Virus record (IMG/VR): IMGVR_UViG_3300042520_001718
Location: 1-25,872 of that record
Source: a virus
Reading direction: 5' to 3' (one strand)
DNA: 25,872 nt
Part shown: in pieces, positions 8,464 through 17,171 of the stretch
How positions within the stretch are numbered: position 1 is the stretch's first letter
How the letters are laid out: each line of letters starts with the position of its first letter
The notes under the pieces: model-generated
Told to the model about the DNA's origin: nothing
Seen by the model: only the letters and a program-made list of their open reading frames with translations
Database searches by the model: none
Made by a program: the position numbers and the translations under genes

Positions 8464-9434
8464 TTGAACCTCACAGTCAGGTCAGGAGCACCTGAAAGCA
8501 GCAGCGTGACTGACCGTGCTGCCGAGTCGTACTGAATGCCACGCAATGCCGCAGTCCACTTCGCTCGCCATTTCGTCAGCGTGATTTTGGCCGGTGGTGT
8601 CAGCGTGATCGTTTTTGCCGTGTCGCTGATAGTGCGGGTCGATGCCGACCAATCGAAAGCGATGCCAGCTGTCGCGTTTGCATATCGGCCCGTTTCAAAT
8701 ATTGTGAATACCGCCGCCGTCGCGACGTCCGGTGCATCGATGTCGATATTGAGCAGGCTTCCGAACGGCTGCTGTGCCGCTTCGTCGGACAGGTGTGCGG
8801 TCAGAGCAGCGGTAACAGTGTCAACCGTTACCGCTCCCCCGATCACTTCACACGCAACAGGCGTGCTTTCATCGCGAAACGTTTTGAGCGTGTTGAACCA
8901 TGTCAGCAACGTCTCATTCGATTTTGCCCCGGGATAGCTTGCCGACTTGTCGTATGGGATCCATCGCGGCACACCGCCCATTGCTGCCGCAGTTTCGGCG
9001 TTCACTTTTTCGATTGCGTACAGATCAGAAGGAATCTTTTCCTGCGAAAGAATTCTTTCTTGCGTGATACAGCCACCGCAGACAAAAGAACCATCTGATG
9101 TGTAGAGCGTTGCCACCGGCCCTGACTGCACCGCACGGCTGAACGTTATCGACGGCTCTGAAATCGGCTCGATAAAATCAGAACCAGCGGGATCTGGAAG
9201 CCCGGAGGCAGGTTGCGGTGTGTCCTCCGGCTCAGGTTCAACCGCTGGTTCTGATTCGGAAGGTTCGTTAAATTTCGTGCGGATGGCCTGCAGTGCGATA
9301 GTGTTCGGGATTATTGGCTCATCCTCCACGAATACCGATGCGGCGCGAAGCTGCTGCTTCGCTTCTTCGATGCTGGCCTGTTGCGTTGCATCAACGCATC
9401 CCGTCAGCAGGATGATTGCAATGAGATAACGCAT
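8460..9434 (-). CDS. Putative lipoprotein, 324 aa
   Basis: The N-terminus MRYLIAIILLTGC is a short signal peptide ending in a lipobox (LTGC, Cys13), so the protein is probably lipid-anchored after export. Residues about 45-90 are a Pro/Glu-rich linker (EPEDTPQPASGLPDP). The rest shows a CGGC pair and two likely folded regions, with no catalytic motif recognised. The start ATG has a GAGG 7 nt upstream and lies 1 nt beyond the peptidase gene. A phage-encoded lipoprotein next to a cysteine peptidase and a second lipoprotein suggests action at the host envelope, as an exclusion, entry or lysis factor. Confidence 0.7.
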   Translation of the reverse strand: MRYLIAIILLTGCVDATQQASIEEAKQQLRAASVFVEDEPIIPNTIALQAIRTKFNEPSESEPAVEPEPEDTPQPASGLPDPAGSDFIEPISEPSITFSRAVQSGPVATLYTSDGSFVCGGCITQERILSQEKIPSDLYAIEKVNAETAAAMGGVPRWIPYDKSASYPGAKSNETLLTWFNTLKTFRDESTPVACEVIGGAVTVDTVTAALTAHLSDEAAQQPFGSLLNIDIDAPDVATAAVFTIFETGRYANATAGIAFDWSASTRTISDTAKTITLTPPAKITLTKWRAKWTAALRGIQYDSAARSVTLLLSGAPDLTVRFK

Positions 9435-9435
9435 A

Positions 9436-10263
9436 TCAGATCCTCAGTGATTTTTTCAAATCATCTAAGCTAAAGGATCTCGGTTTAACGTTCGGCATGT
9501 CAGAAACACCGACAAACACGGACCAACGTGCGCCCAACATTTGTGTGATTGCATTCGGAGACCACTCAGCCCAGCCTGTATTGCCCCAGCCTTTGCCCCA
9601 CGAATTCATCATCCAGCAGTACGGCCGACCCTGTGAGTCTTTGCGTTCCGATAGCGAATACAAACTGATGGCATGCCCGCCACCCTGAGCCCCGCTGTAG
9701 TTGTTGACCACCGCAGCATCGACGCTTGAATTCCATGTGATCCCGAGATGCACCGCACCCTGTCCAGATCCAAGAAACGTGCGAATCCCGTCGTAACTGG
9801 TCAGCTTGTAGGATTTGCCAATCTTGTATGTTGCTGCGTCTTTTCGCAGTTCCTCTATCGGTCGTGGCCGCGTTGGCTCGTATCGCCCGGAATAAGGCCA
9901 GAGTTCTTCACGGCAGATACCGAATTCCGTCGCCAGTCGAATGCCGCCTTCAATCGTGCTTCCACGGTCTCCGCTGATCTGGTCAAGTCGCTGCGTCTCG
10001 TAGTAACCGTACGCGCGGCTCAGCTGTAGGTCTTCATCGCGTGTTGCGATGACGTAACACCACTCGCATGAGGAGCTGATGGAATGCCCCTGACAACTTC
10101 CAACCGAGCCCTGTTGCTCTACGCGCAAAACTGACCGAGGATCTACGCTGACTTCGTTGTAAGTGCCACGCATGGCAAGCACTGGATCTTCCGCCGGCAA
10201 GGCAGCAAGCACGTCAAAGCGTTCCAGATCGATGCGCCAGCCGCCTGTGTGGTGTTCGTTCAC
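9436..10263 (-). CDS. C1A papain-like cysteine peptidase
   Basis: A 275-aa protein with the papain signature. The oxyanion Gln and nucleophile are in QQGSVGSCQGHSISS (Q51, C57), the catalytic His is in GGGHAISLYSL (H197), and the Asn is in MMNSWGKGWGNTGWAEW (N220). All four active-site positions are present, so it should be active. There is no obvious prodomain or signal peptide; the first 40 residues lead straight into the mature-like domain. The start is GTG, overlapping the previous stop (GTGA), with GGAGG 7 nt upstream. C1A enzymes in phages are uncommon. Possible roles are cleavage of host envelope or S-layer proteins, lysis, or virion protein processing. No murein hydrolase is seen elsewhere in the window. 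Confidence 0.88.
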   Translation of the reverse strand: MNEHHTGGWRIDLERFDVLAALPAEDPVLAMRGTYNEVSVDPRSVLRVEQQGSVGSCQGHSISSSCEWCYVIATRDEDLQLSRAYGYYETQRLDQISGDRGSTIEGGIRLATEFGICREELWPYSGRYEPTRPRPIEELRKDAATYKIGKSYKLTSYDGIRTFLGSGQGAVHLGITWNSSVDAAVVNNYSGAQGGGHAISLYSLSERKDSQGRPYCWMMNSWGKGWGNTGWAEWSPNAITQMLGARWSVFVGVSDMPNVKPRSFSLDDLKKSLRI

Positions 10264-10640
10264 GGCTTCACCTCCAGTTTCGCAGCCAGTTCGCTTTCTG
10301 TGTTCGTCGCAATGGCTTCTGCAACAACGTCCGTATAGGCTCCGAGATCATCAGCCCGATTGCGAAAACGCTGCTTATTGAACCATTCCCCGGCAAGCCG
10401 CCGGCCCTCGTCTGTCGCACCGTCAAACGGCTGCTGTGCCAGTTCTTTCAGGACAGCAATCTGAGTCTTACGGTCGGCGTCATAGGCATCCTGCAGAACG
10501 TCGCTGACAACTGGTGCCGGTGGTTTTGGGTCTGGTGTTGGTGCAGCGTCACGGTTGAAATACCAAACGCCAGCCACTACCAGGATAAACAGCAGCAGCG
10601 GATTTGACTCCGGCTGCTCACTTGCTTTTGCTGCTGGCAC
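10260..10640 (-). CDS. Small single-pass membrane protein
   Basis: Probably starts at GTG 10640, which lies 6-7 nt after an AGGGGG Shine-Dalgarno and just inside the end of the upstream lipoprotein gene; a longer in-frame ATG exists at 10667 without better support. The 126-aa product has a transmembrane helix near residues 13-28 (NPLLLFILVVAGVWYF), a Pro-rich linker (APTPDPKPPAPVV), then a soluble helical domain rich in Asp, Glu and Ala. The topology (short N-terminus, one helix, external or cytoplasmic helical domain) resembles spanin- or anchor-type proteins, but no conserved motif is seen. Confidence 0.65.
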   Translation of the reverse strand: MPAAKASEQPESNPLLLFILVVAGVWYFNRDAAPTPDPKPPAPVVSDVLQDAYDADRKTQIAVLKELAQQPFDGATDEGRRLAGEWFNKQRFRNRADDLGAYTDVVAEAIATNTESELAAKLEVKP

Positions 10641-11031
10641 TGGCCACCCCCTTGACCTCAGGTGCAACGCCTGCAGCTGTCGATATCAGCCCCAGAATCT
10701 GAGCCTTTAACGCTGGATCGTTCGTCTTGCTGAGCAGGTCCGTCAAGATCGCGATGAATTCAGCAATCGTCAGTTCGTTCGGCGTGTCGTCCGGTGTTGC
10801 GGGTTTTCGCAGTATTCCGAGTTTCTGCAGGATGCTGACGATTGGCTGAAGTGCAGCCAGTACCGGTTTGAGCAATGACTGGAACGGGGTCAGCAGTGCC
10901 GCACCGATAATTGCAATCGTCTGCCAATTGAGATTGGTCAGGTCGATTGAGACGCCTGCCTTGTCTTCTGCGGTGCAGCCGGTCAGACCGCAGAGGAAAC
11001 CAGCGACTACAAGCCACAAATATGATTTCAT
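10618..11031 (-). CDS. Putative small lipoprotein
   Basis: Starts MKSYLWLVVAGFLCGLTGC, a signal peptide ending in a lipobox with Cys19. The ATG at 11031 overlaps the upstream stop (ATGA) and follows an AGAGG sequence, so the longer in-frame extension upstream is unlikely. The 137-aa product then has a hydrophobic segment (TIAIIGAALLTPFQSLLKPV) and a helical region with Leu and Ile periodicity (FIAILTDLLSKTNDPALKAQ), so it may be embedded in or lie along the membrane. It forms a pair with the larger lipoprotein downstream, on either side of the peptidase gene. Confidence 0.68.
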   Translation of the reverse strand: MKSYLWLVVAGFLCGLTGCTAEDKAGVSIDLTNLNWQTIAIIGAALLTPFQSLLKPVLAALQPIVSILQKLGILRKPATPDDTPNELTIAEFIAILTDLLSKTNDPALKAQILGLISTAAGVAPEVKGVASASSKSK

Positions 11032-11300
11032 TGGTCGAACCTCTTTCCGCCCGGAAATGAAAACCGGGCTTTTGGCGTTTGGTAGCTTTCGAGTGCCTCG
11101 CCAGCATCGTTGCACCGCACACCCAGTGCCCGGAGTGTTCTGGTTTCAGACCAGCCCTCACGGATTTTTTCGGCACGTGCGTAGATGATTGCGGTGTTGA
11201 GTTCGAAATCGGCTTGAGCAGGACGCATTGCAGGAACCGGCATCAATGCCAGTTCAGCGTCTATTCGCGTTGTCGTCTCACGATTGCGGTCGACAAACAT
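11028..11300 (-). CDS. Hypothetical protein, 90 aa (first gene of the late run)
   Basis: Starts MFVDRNRETTTRIDAELALM and contains a helical middle (FELNTAIIYARAEKIREGWS). It appears to be the first gene transcribed from the promoter-like sequence at 11366-11394, and its stop overlaps the small lipoprotein ATG (ATGA). The Shine-Dalgarno is weak, so an internal start is possible. No domain is recognised. Confidence 0.6.
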   Translation of the reverse strand: MFVDRNRETTTRIDAELALMPVPAMRPAQADFELNTAIIYARAEKIREGWSETRTLRALGVRCNDAGEALESYQTPKARFSFPGGKRFDQ

Positions 11301-11458
11301 TGTGGCGCATCCCGAACGCGGTCACACCGTGCGGTTCTGGCACGGGACAGGCGGTTTGGGACTTGGAGCATCGCAGATTTTTGGAAGTTGTCAACAGTGG
11401 AATTTCCGCTGCGGTGGTTTTTGTTTGTGGTGTTGTACAGTAGTTTTAAAACCCGTTT
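11301..11458. other. Non-coding leader upstream of the late genes
   Basis: No convincing gene is present. The stretch contains the candidate promoter and one outlying GGGACAGG copy (11344-11351) of the repeat found in the neighbouring candidate origin. Confidence 0.5.
11366..11394 (-). promoter_or_regulatory. Candidate promoter for the envelope/structural gene run
   Basis: On the minus strand a perfect TTGACA (11394-11389) is followed at 17 bp by ATGCTC (11371-11366), a weak match to TATAAT. It faces the leftward genes beginning at 11300. The -35 is strong and the -10 poor, so an activator or another sigma factor may be involved. Confidence 0.35.
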
Positions 11459-11760
11459 CGACCTGTCCTCCTGTCCTTCTGTCCCAAGGGGTAAAGGTAA
11501 AAAGAAAGAGACAAGGAGACACCCCCAAAGGTCAGGACAGTAGGACAGATAGTATATTTATTATTATTATTATTATTATTACTATATAAAACACTAGGTT
11601 TTCGTTCATTTCTACCTGTCCCAATTTGTCCGGGACAGGTCGGGACAGGTCGGGACAGGTTTTTAAATTTTTCGTCGATTTTTGAATGTTTAGGCAAAAT
11701 AAAAACCCGCAGGTAAACTGCGGGTTTGGAGCATTTTTGGGACAGGTCGCATCTGTCCCG
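11459..11760. repeat. GGACAG iteron-like array with AT-rich tract (candidate origin)
   Basis: About eleven copies of GGACAG(G) or its complement lie in 300 bp: 11462, 11470, 11479, 11534, 11542, 11614, then three exact tandem 10-bp units (CGGGACAGGT at 11631-11660), and a hairpin-forming pair at 11739-11759. Between the groups is an AT-rich (TTA)n tract (about 11553-11590). Clustered short repeats, one helical turn apart in the tandem part, next to an easily melted region and directly beside the primase-polymerase gene are what an iteron-type replication origin looks like. A regulator-binding region is the alternative. Confidence 0.55.
11694..11727 (-). terminator. Intrinsic terminator after the primase/helicase gene
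   Basis: AAACCCGCAG (11703-11712) pairs with CTGCGGGTTT (11718-11727) around a 5-nt loop. On the minus strand the stem is followed by a T-rich run (TTATTTTG), suited to end the leftward replication transcript just past 11764. Confidence 0.8.
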
Positions 11761-11763
11761 TTT

Positions 11764-13947
11764 TTACGTCACCTGAGTTTTCGGTTTCTTGTACACTACT
11801 TTCTTTTTGACCTGCGTTTCAATTTCAATTTCACCATGAGACGACAACCATTCTGCGGCAGCGGAAAACTCACTGGCTGTAATTGACCGGTACTCCCTAA
11901 GAAGTGACCTGCGGTCGACTTCACCGAGGATATCGACAGCAGCCCTGAGAATCTTTTTCGCTCGTTCGTGCTGCACATCTACGACGTTTTCGCGGATTAG
12001 TCCGCATGCCACTCGCCCGAGCCAATTTGCCAAACGAATTCCCCAATCGATATCCTGCAATTCGACTCTTAAAAACTGCCAGTCAATCAACGCAGGATTG
12101 TCCGTCATTCGTGCGCAACGGTGAACGATCGCCAGTTTCATTGCCCTGGCGTTTACTCGCCCCCAGATTGCTGCACGTGACTCCGATTCCCTTTGCATTT
12201 TCTCATCGATCTTGTCGCTGTGCTGATTCCAGCGTTCCAGAGCATCTTCACGCATCTCTAAAATAGGTGGCATGGGATCATCTGGGTTCAGTGCGTGCGG
12301 AGTCCACAGGAGCCATTCACGGACGTCTGATGACAGCGTTTCCGGAACAGCATGAAATCGTGCGTTCCGTTTTCGTGGCCGTTCCTGCACTGGCCAGAAC
12401 GCAATTCGACCGAGTAAGCCATCCTGAACCTGTTTCGAATCAACTGATTCAAATATTTGGCCTGTCGTCAATCCCAGCAAAACCAAATGCGGCTGCTTAA
12501 TTTCGTTTCTGGTTCCGTCAGCGTGTGCAGCACCGCCATAGATTCCAGATGATTTTCCGTACAGTTTTAAAAGGTGAAGCCCGATAGCCTTTGCGTGTCC
12601 ATTGTTGGATTTCTTATCCAGAATGGCCTCAAGCACTTTTCCGAACTCATCACACACCCACACCGCACACGGAATAACGCTGACAGCTTTAAGAAGTCCG
12701 TTTCCTGACTGAACATCTGGTGGAAGCATCGGTGTCTCATTTGGTGATGCTGCGTGCAAGATTTTCGAAAGCGTCGTCTCGCAGTTTTCTTTCCCGGAAG
12801 CTGTCGGAGCCATCACAACGTTATAATCATTTGTCCTCATGTCCGTATGTGACGTGATCCGACGCCCGAAGATTGTTTCGCACAGACTGACGGCGCAAGC
12901 CAATCCCATTACGTGAGAAAGCCTGTGGGCATTCAGGCAGTAATATTCATAGACGTCTCGCAACAGCCCGGATTCAGGAACTGAGTTCGCACAGAATTCC
13001 TCGTCATCGAAATCTTCAGTTCGCGGCTCGCCCAGGATTCCAGAAATATCCACTGTGGAATAATCAGATTGAAAATCAGGCAATGGCCGATTCAGTTTTC
13101 GTTCCCGTGGCGTACCGTTCTGCATCGCTGACCGGCATAATTTTTCAATCTCGAAATCAGACAACGGGTCTGGATTTGTGCGGTTCCAGTCTCTCAGCAG
13201 GTCGTACACTTCCGCAGCGGTCAACCTGTCTCCATCGGAATCAAAAGCGTACAAGTGCCCGGCAAGTCGGAATCCGGTGGAATTCCGAGATCCTTCCGAG
13301 GTTCCATTGCAACTTTGTACGTATTCTCGAGCGCGTCTTAAAACAGGGCGTTCCAGAGTGACAGGCTGAATTTCTCGGATCGTTTGAACTTTGGGTTTTT
13401 GTGGTTCTGGCTGTTTTTGCTTTTCGCTCAGATACTCCTCGCAAAGCCATTCTAACGCCTGTTGACCGTCGCCGATCGTCTCGTTTCCGCTGTAAACGTC
13501 GCCCGTCATCGTCCAGAATCTGGTTCTGTCGTAACATTCAATTTGCTGTTTACCGTCTGCGATCTTGTGAAGGCTGCGACTTCCGGCAGTTTTTCGAGCA
13601 CGTGTCAGAATCTTGATTCCGCTTCCGCTCGGGCTAACTTCAGCGTAGCCGATGCCGTCGAACCGGAACAAAATCGGCCAGGCCCATTGCCGAATTTGTC
13701 CATCTTCGTCAATGCAGTTATCGAGATCGATTCCGGTATATGGTTCTGTGATCTCGAAAGCCAACCCGGAAAACAGTGGAGCACAATCAACAGCCGTTTC
13801 GAAATCCGTCCATGTTTCTGGATCATTCGACTTTGCAGCGGCTCCATTGATCTGCACAGGAATCTTAGTCTTGTCTGTCTGTTTCCAGACATGCCACTGC
13901 CGGAGGTGTTTCAGTTCTTCAGGAATCCGTTCGTAATTGTTTGTCAT
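11764..13947 (-). CDS. Primase-polymerase / DUF3987-type helicase fusion
   Basis: A 727-aa replication protein. The N-terminal part matches the archaeo-eukaryotic primase (NrS-1-like) pattern: opening IPEELKHLRQWHVWK, motif I GIDLDNC (D74, D76), motif II SPSGSGIKI (about 105-113), motif III IECYDRTRFWTMTG (about 136-149). A linker follows, then a DUF3987-like P-loop domain with Walker A APTASGKE (about 380-387) and Walker B AVWVCDEFGK (about 428-437). It probably makes primers or extends them and unwinds the replication fork. The ATG at 13947 overlaps the preceding stop (ATGA) and has GGAAG upstream, so it is preferred to an ATG four codons earlier. The His usual in motif II appears as Lys. 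Confidence 0.85.
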   Translation of the reverse strand: MTNNYERIPEELKHLRQWHVWKQTDKTKIPVQINGAAAKSNDPETWTDFETAVDCAPLFSGLAFEITEPYTGIDLDNCIDEDGQIRQWAWPILFRFDGIGYAEVSPSGSGIKILTRARKTAGSRSLHKIADGKQQIECYDRTRFWTMTGDVYSGNETIGDGQQALEWLCEEYLSEKQKQPEPQKPKVQTIREIQPVTLERPVLRRAREYVQSCNGTSEGSRNSTGFRLAGHLYAFDSDGDRLTAAEVYDLLRDWNRTNPDPLSDFEIEKLCRSAMQNGTPRERKLNRPLPDFQSDYSTVDISGILGEPRTEDFDDEEFCANSVPESGLLRDVYEYYCLNAHRLSHVMGLACAVSLCETIFGRRITSHTDMRTNDYNVVMAPTASGKENCETTLSKILHAASPNETPMLPPDVQSGNGLLKAVSVIPCAVWVCDEFGKVLEAILDKKSNNGHAKAIGLHLLKLYGKSSGIYGGAAHADGTRNEIKQPHLVLLGLTTGQIFESVDSKQVQDGLLGRIAFWPVQERPRKRNARFHAVPETLSSDVREWLLWTPHALNPDDPMPPILEMREDALERWNQHSDKIDEKMQRESESRAAIWGRVNARAMKLAIVHRCARMTDNPALIDWQFLRVELQDIDWGIRLANWLGRVACGLIRENVVDVQHERAKKILRAAVDILGEVDRRSLLREYRSITASEFSAAAEWLSSHGEIEIETQVKKKVVYKKPKTQVT

Positions 13948-14507
13948 TTTCGCTTCCACGGTGAAGTAATACGCCCTGCGTGATTTACTTCTGTCACTTC
14001 AATAAACAACACTTTTTCAATTTGATCGAGACGCTGCTTCAGATCAGCGACCTCGTTTTCAAGTTGCTCAATTCTCATTTCGTGTTTTGTTTTGTTTTCT
14101 GTTGTTTGGATCTCAAAAAATTCCGAGTGATAATTAATCTCCCAACTCTCTGTTAAACTGCTGAATTTCTCCTTTGCTTTTTTGTGGTGTTTCAAAATCC
14201 ATTTGGGTGTGTCAACGCACGTATATGAATGCTCGTCAAGAACCTTTGCAGCAATGAGAAAGCAATACATGTCGTCTGATCTGTACTCACCATTTAGATC
14301 CGGCACATATGCCATATACAAAGAACTGTATTTGTCTCTTCGTAATCCTGCAGGGTCGATGATTTCATCGATTTCATATCTGGTTATCCGTTTCGGACGT
14401 GTTTCTAAAATGAACTTCCTGATCGTTAATAAATCTGTTTTCCATACAGATTCCCATGGAGTGAAATAATCCGTTTGTGTTGCTTCGCTTATTGCTTCAG
14501 TCATCAT
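13944..14507 (-). CDS. Hypothetical protein with C-terminal coiled coil
   Basis: About 187 aa starting MMTEAISEATQTDYF at an ATG 8 nt after GAAGGA; an ATG 9 nt upstream lies too close to that site. The middle (YEIDEIIDPAGLRRDKYSSL, then a Tyr-rich stretch) is of unknown fold. The last 50 residues form a heptad-like helix (MRIEQLENEVADLKQRLDQI), a likely coiled coil for oligomerisation. The gene is clearly more AT-rich than both neighbours, suggesting separate acquisition. Its place between helicase and primase genes suggests a replication accessory, but this is inference. Confidence 0.65.
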   Translation of the reverse strand: MMTEAISEATQTDYFTPWESVWKTDLLTIRKFILETRPKRITRYEIDEIIDPAGLRRDKYSSLYMAYVPDLNGEYRSDDMYCFLIAAKVLDEHSYTCVDTPKWILKHHKKAKEKFSSLTESWEINYHSEFFEIQTTENKTKHEMRIEQLENEVADLKQRLDQIEKVLFIEVTEVNHAGRITSPWKRK

Positions 14508-14519
14508 GTCACACATCCT

Positions 14520-16229
14520 TCAAAACGGGACTTCATCCCCAAAGTCATTCACCAGTGTTTCCGCTTGCTCTGGCTGCGTTTCTTCCAGCCACTCTTCCGG
14601 CATCTCGTCCACGAATTCCACGCTCTTGATTCGTGTGTACTTGCCGTCCTTAACTGTCGTGATCTTCGACGGCATCCGGCAGGCACCACGATCCAGCAGG
14701 TCAATTGCTTCCGCGATCGTCTCGGGCACTTCGCTCAGTGAATGCTGCTCCCACCACAGGCAGGCTTTCACACGTGCGAAGTTCTGGTGCTCGAGACACA
14801 CCCATTCAGAAACGTGTTTCGCTGTCAGGTTGCCGCTGGGAACGTCAACCGGCTGGCACTCGTAATCAATCCGCAGCGTCGGTGGTGCTTCCGGATCGTT
14901 TTTCTTGTAGTGCGTTCCCCACTTGCAGGATTCCACCAGCCACGTTTCCGGCGGGACTTCGCCCGTCAACTGTGAATCCGTGTCAGCGTTTGCCTGATGT
15001 CTGCCGGGAAATCTGAACCCGCATTCCGGGCACTCCGGCTCACCGGCTGGCACGTCGAGTTTGCAGTTCAGGCATTCTCGCCCGCGTCCGTTGCGTTCCT
15101 GTGGTTGTGCAGATCCCGGCTTTGAGCCTCTGGCCCGCCCATAGTTCCGATCGTCAAGACTGCCGTGCCGCTCGATGTTGTTTCCGAAATCGAGAATCAG
15201 TGCGTTTGTTTTGGATTCATGCTTTCGCAGTCCACGCCCGACCATTTGAGCGAACAGCCCAGGGCTCATCGTCGCTCGAAGTATTGCGATAGCATCGATG
15301 CACGGAGCGTCGAAGCCCACACAAAGCACATCGCAGTTCACTAACCATCGTAATTCACCGCTTCGAAATTGGCTGATGTAGGCCGCCCGCTCGATCGGAA
15401 GCGTTTCGCCTGTGATGACTGCGGTCTGCTCGCCCGTCAGTGTTCGCAGGAAATCTGCGACATTCTCCGCATGAAGAACACCGGAACAAAAAACCAGAAT
15501 TGACTTTCGGTCGTGGCACTTTTCAACGATCTCCTGACACGCTGTCAACACCGTGTCAGCACCACCGAAGATTCGTTGCAGATCGGATTCAACGAACTCA
15601 CCGCCCCGCAGTTTCAGGCTGCTGGTGTCGATTACCTGCTCTGACGGCTTGTTTGTGATCTCGCAAAGAAACCCTTCTTTGATCAGATCACCGGTAAACG
15701 CTTCAAAACAGATCCGCTGGAACAGTTTTTTCTTTCCGCAGATCGGCCCTTCACCGGTCCTGAACGGCGTCGCAGTCAATCCAGTAACTCTGGCCGTCGG
15801 ATTCAGTTCGATGACGTCAGCAAGGAATTGCCCATACATAGACTCTTCGGCAGCACTCACCAGATGAGCTTCGTCGATGATAATCAACTGCCGTTCGCCG
15901 ATCTGTGCGGCCTGCCGGTACACGGACTGGATGCCTGCGCACAGAATCGGCTGCTGAGTCTGTTTCGAGTTCAGCCCGGCTGAATAGATTCCGACCGGGA
16001 TCTCTGGCAGCAGAATCCGGATCTTCTCCGCGTTCTGCTGGATCAACTCTTTTCGGTGCTGCAATACGATTACCTGAGCCCCGAATTCGATAGCCTGTTT
16101 CGCCAGCATGGCGATTACCAAACTTTTCCCGGCCCCCGTAGGAAGGACTACGAGGGGGTTTCCCGGCTGAGTCGCGAGGTAATGCCATGCTGCGTCATTG
16201 GCTGCGGTTTGATACCAGCGGGGGATCAT
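14520..16229 (-). CDS. SF2 DNA helicase (UvsW/RadD-like) with zinc knuckle
   Basis: A 569-aa superfamily 2 helicase. Motif I is VLPTGAGKS (28-36), motif II IIIDEAH (117-122), motif III LTATP (151-155) and motif VI QMVGRGLRK (328-336). After the helicase core lies a four-Cys zinc-binding segment (C386, C389, C400, C403, ending CPECGFRFP), as in phage and RadD-type helicases. The C-terminal 150 residues contain a further domain (residues about 430-540) of unknown function. Likely roles are branch migration, fork restart or recombination-dependent replication. Its ATG overlaps the methyltransferase stop (TAATG). Confidence 0.9.
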   Translation of the reverse strand: MIPRWYQTAANDAAWHYLATQPGNPLVVLPTGAGKSLVIAMLAKQAIEFGAQVIVLQHRKELIQQNAEKIRILLPEIPVGIYSAGLNSKQTQQPILCAGIQSVYRQAAQIGERQLIIIDEAHLVSAAEESMYGQFLADVIELNPTARVTGLTATPFRTGEGPICGKKKLFQRICFEAFTGDLIKEGFLCEITNKPSEQVIDTSSLKLRGGEFVESDLQRIFGGADTVLTACQEIVEKCHDRKSILVFCSGVLHAENVADFLRTLTGEQTAVITGETLPIERAAYISQFRSGELRWLVNCDVLCVGFDAPCIDAIAILRATMSPGLFAQMVGRGLRKHESKTNALILDFGNNIERHGSLDDRNYGRARGSKPGSAQPQERNGRGRECLNCKLDVPAGEPECPECGFRFPGRHQANADTDSQLTGEVPPETWLVESCKWGTHYKKNDPEAPPTLRIDYECQPVDVPSGNLTAKHVSEWVCLEHQNFARVKACLWWEQHSLSEVPETIAEAIDLLDRGACRMPSKITTVKDGKYTRIKSVEFVDEMPEEWLEETQPEQAETLVNDFGDEVPF

Positions 16230-17171
16230 TATTCAACCTCCGCAAATAGCGTCCGCTGTGACGTGCTTTCATGCTGCCGCACTGCCTGTGCCAGATTCTT
16301 CAACGCCTGCGTGTGATATTCCGGCTTCAGTTCGCACCCGTAAAACCGCCGCTGGTCCGGTATGCTTCTGCCAGTCTTCGGCGACTTGCCGCCAAGACTC
16401 ATAAACCCTTCTGACCCAATACCCGTAAACGGCGAAAACACGATCTCGCCCGGATTCGAATAAAGCAGCACACAACGTCGAATGACTTCCAACTGCAGCG
16501 GGCAAATGTGCTTAGTGTCTTCTTCAGACTTCGCTGCGGCAGTGTTCAGCGTGTCGGTTTCCTGCACGTCATCCCAGCACCCTTCAGCCCACTTGATCCA
16601 GTCGTTTCGGCTGACCTGATTTTTCGCGTTGATCGGGACTGCGTTTTCACCGGGCTTCCGAAACTTGATCAGGTAATCCTGCAGCGTTCCGCGTTGCTTC
16701 GAGCGATCTGATTCCAAACCAGCAAACTGAAGTTCCCGCGATCGTGTTCGGATCGCTTGTGCCTGCGGATTCTTTCTGACGCTCCAATCGTATTCGTAAA
16801 TCAAGCCAGCCCGTTCCCCGAGCCGAATATTAGTTCCTCGAAAGTCGCACAAACCGATTCCACCGCTCCGCTTCATTCGTGGAATCTGGCAGACGTGTAC
16901 GATGGCTGCGCGTCCGGGTTTCAGAACTCGCATCAATCCAGCAAACAGAAACGACAGGTGAACAGTCGCCTCTCCACTCATTGAATCCACGTTACCGATG
17001 TCAGATTCTGAATCGGTGTATGCGTACAGCGAAGGGAAATGGCGGAGAGAAGATTGCGAAGTCTACTGACTCCGCAGGCATACTTTCCGCGTCCTTTCTT
17101 TCAAGCATGTGTGAAATACAATCACCATGATGGACAGCCCACTGCTGCCCGTCTTTGAGTAGTTCATTCAT
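16229..17171 (-). pseudogene. DNA methyltransferase, SPPF type, broken by a one-base frameshift
   Basis: Reading from ATG 17171 gives WAVHHGDCIS, then ESVDFAIFSPPFP, the catalytic motif IV of N4/N6 amino-methyltransferases, but this frame ends at 17001 after 56 codons. The adjacent frame gives SLYAYTDSESDIGNVDSMSG, exactly the family's continuation, then LMRVLKPGRAAIVHV, and near the end FSPFTGIGSEG (motif I, SAM binding) and FYGCELKPEYH. Removing one base in the run TTTCCCTT (17032-17039, minus strand) joins the parts into about 313 aa, the usual length. It is either a sequencing error, a true mutation, or +1 recoding at CCC-T. The intact enzyme would methylate DNA, perhaps for protection from host restriction. 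Confidence 0.8.

Noticed and set aside
11446-11697. An 83-codon minus-strand frame with poly-Asn
   Set aside because: The Asn run is the (TTA)n tract and the flanks are the GGACAG repeats; no ribosome site and no protein-like composition.
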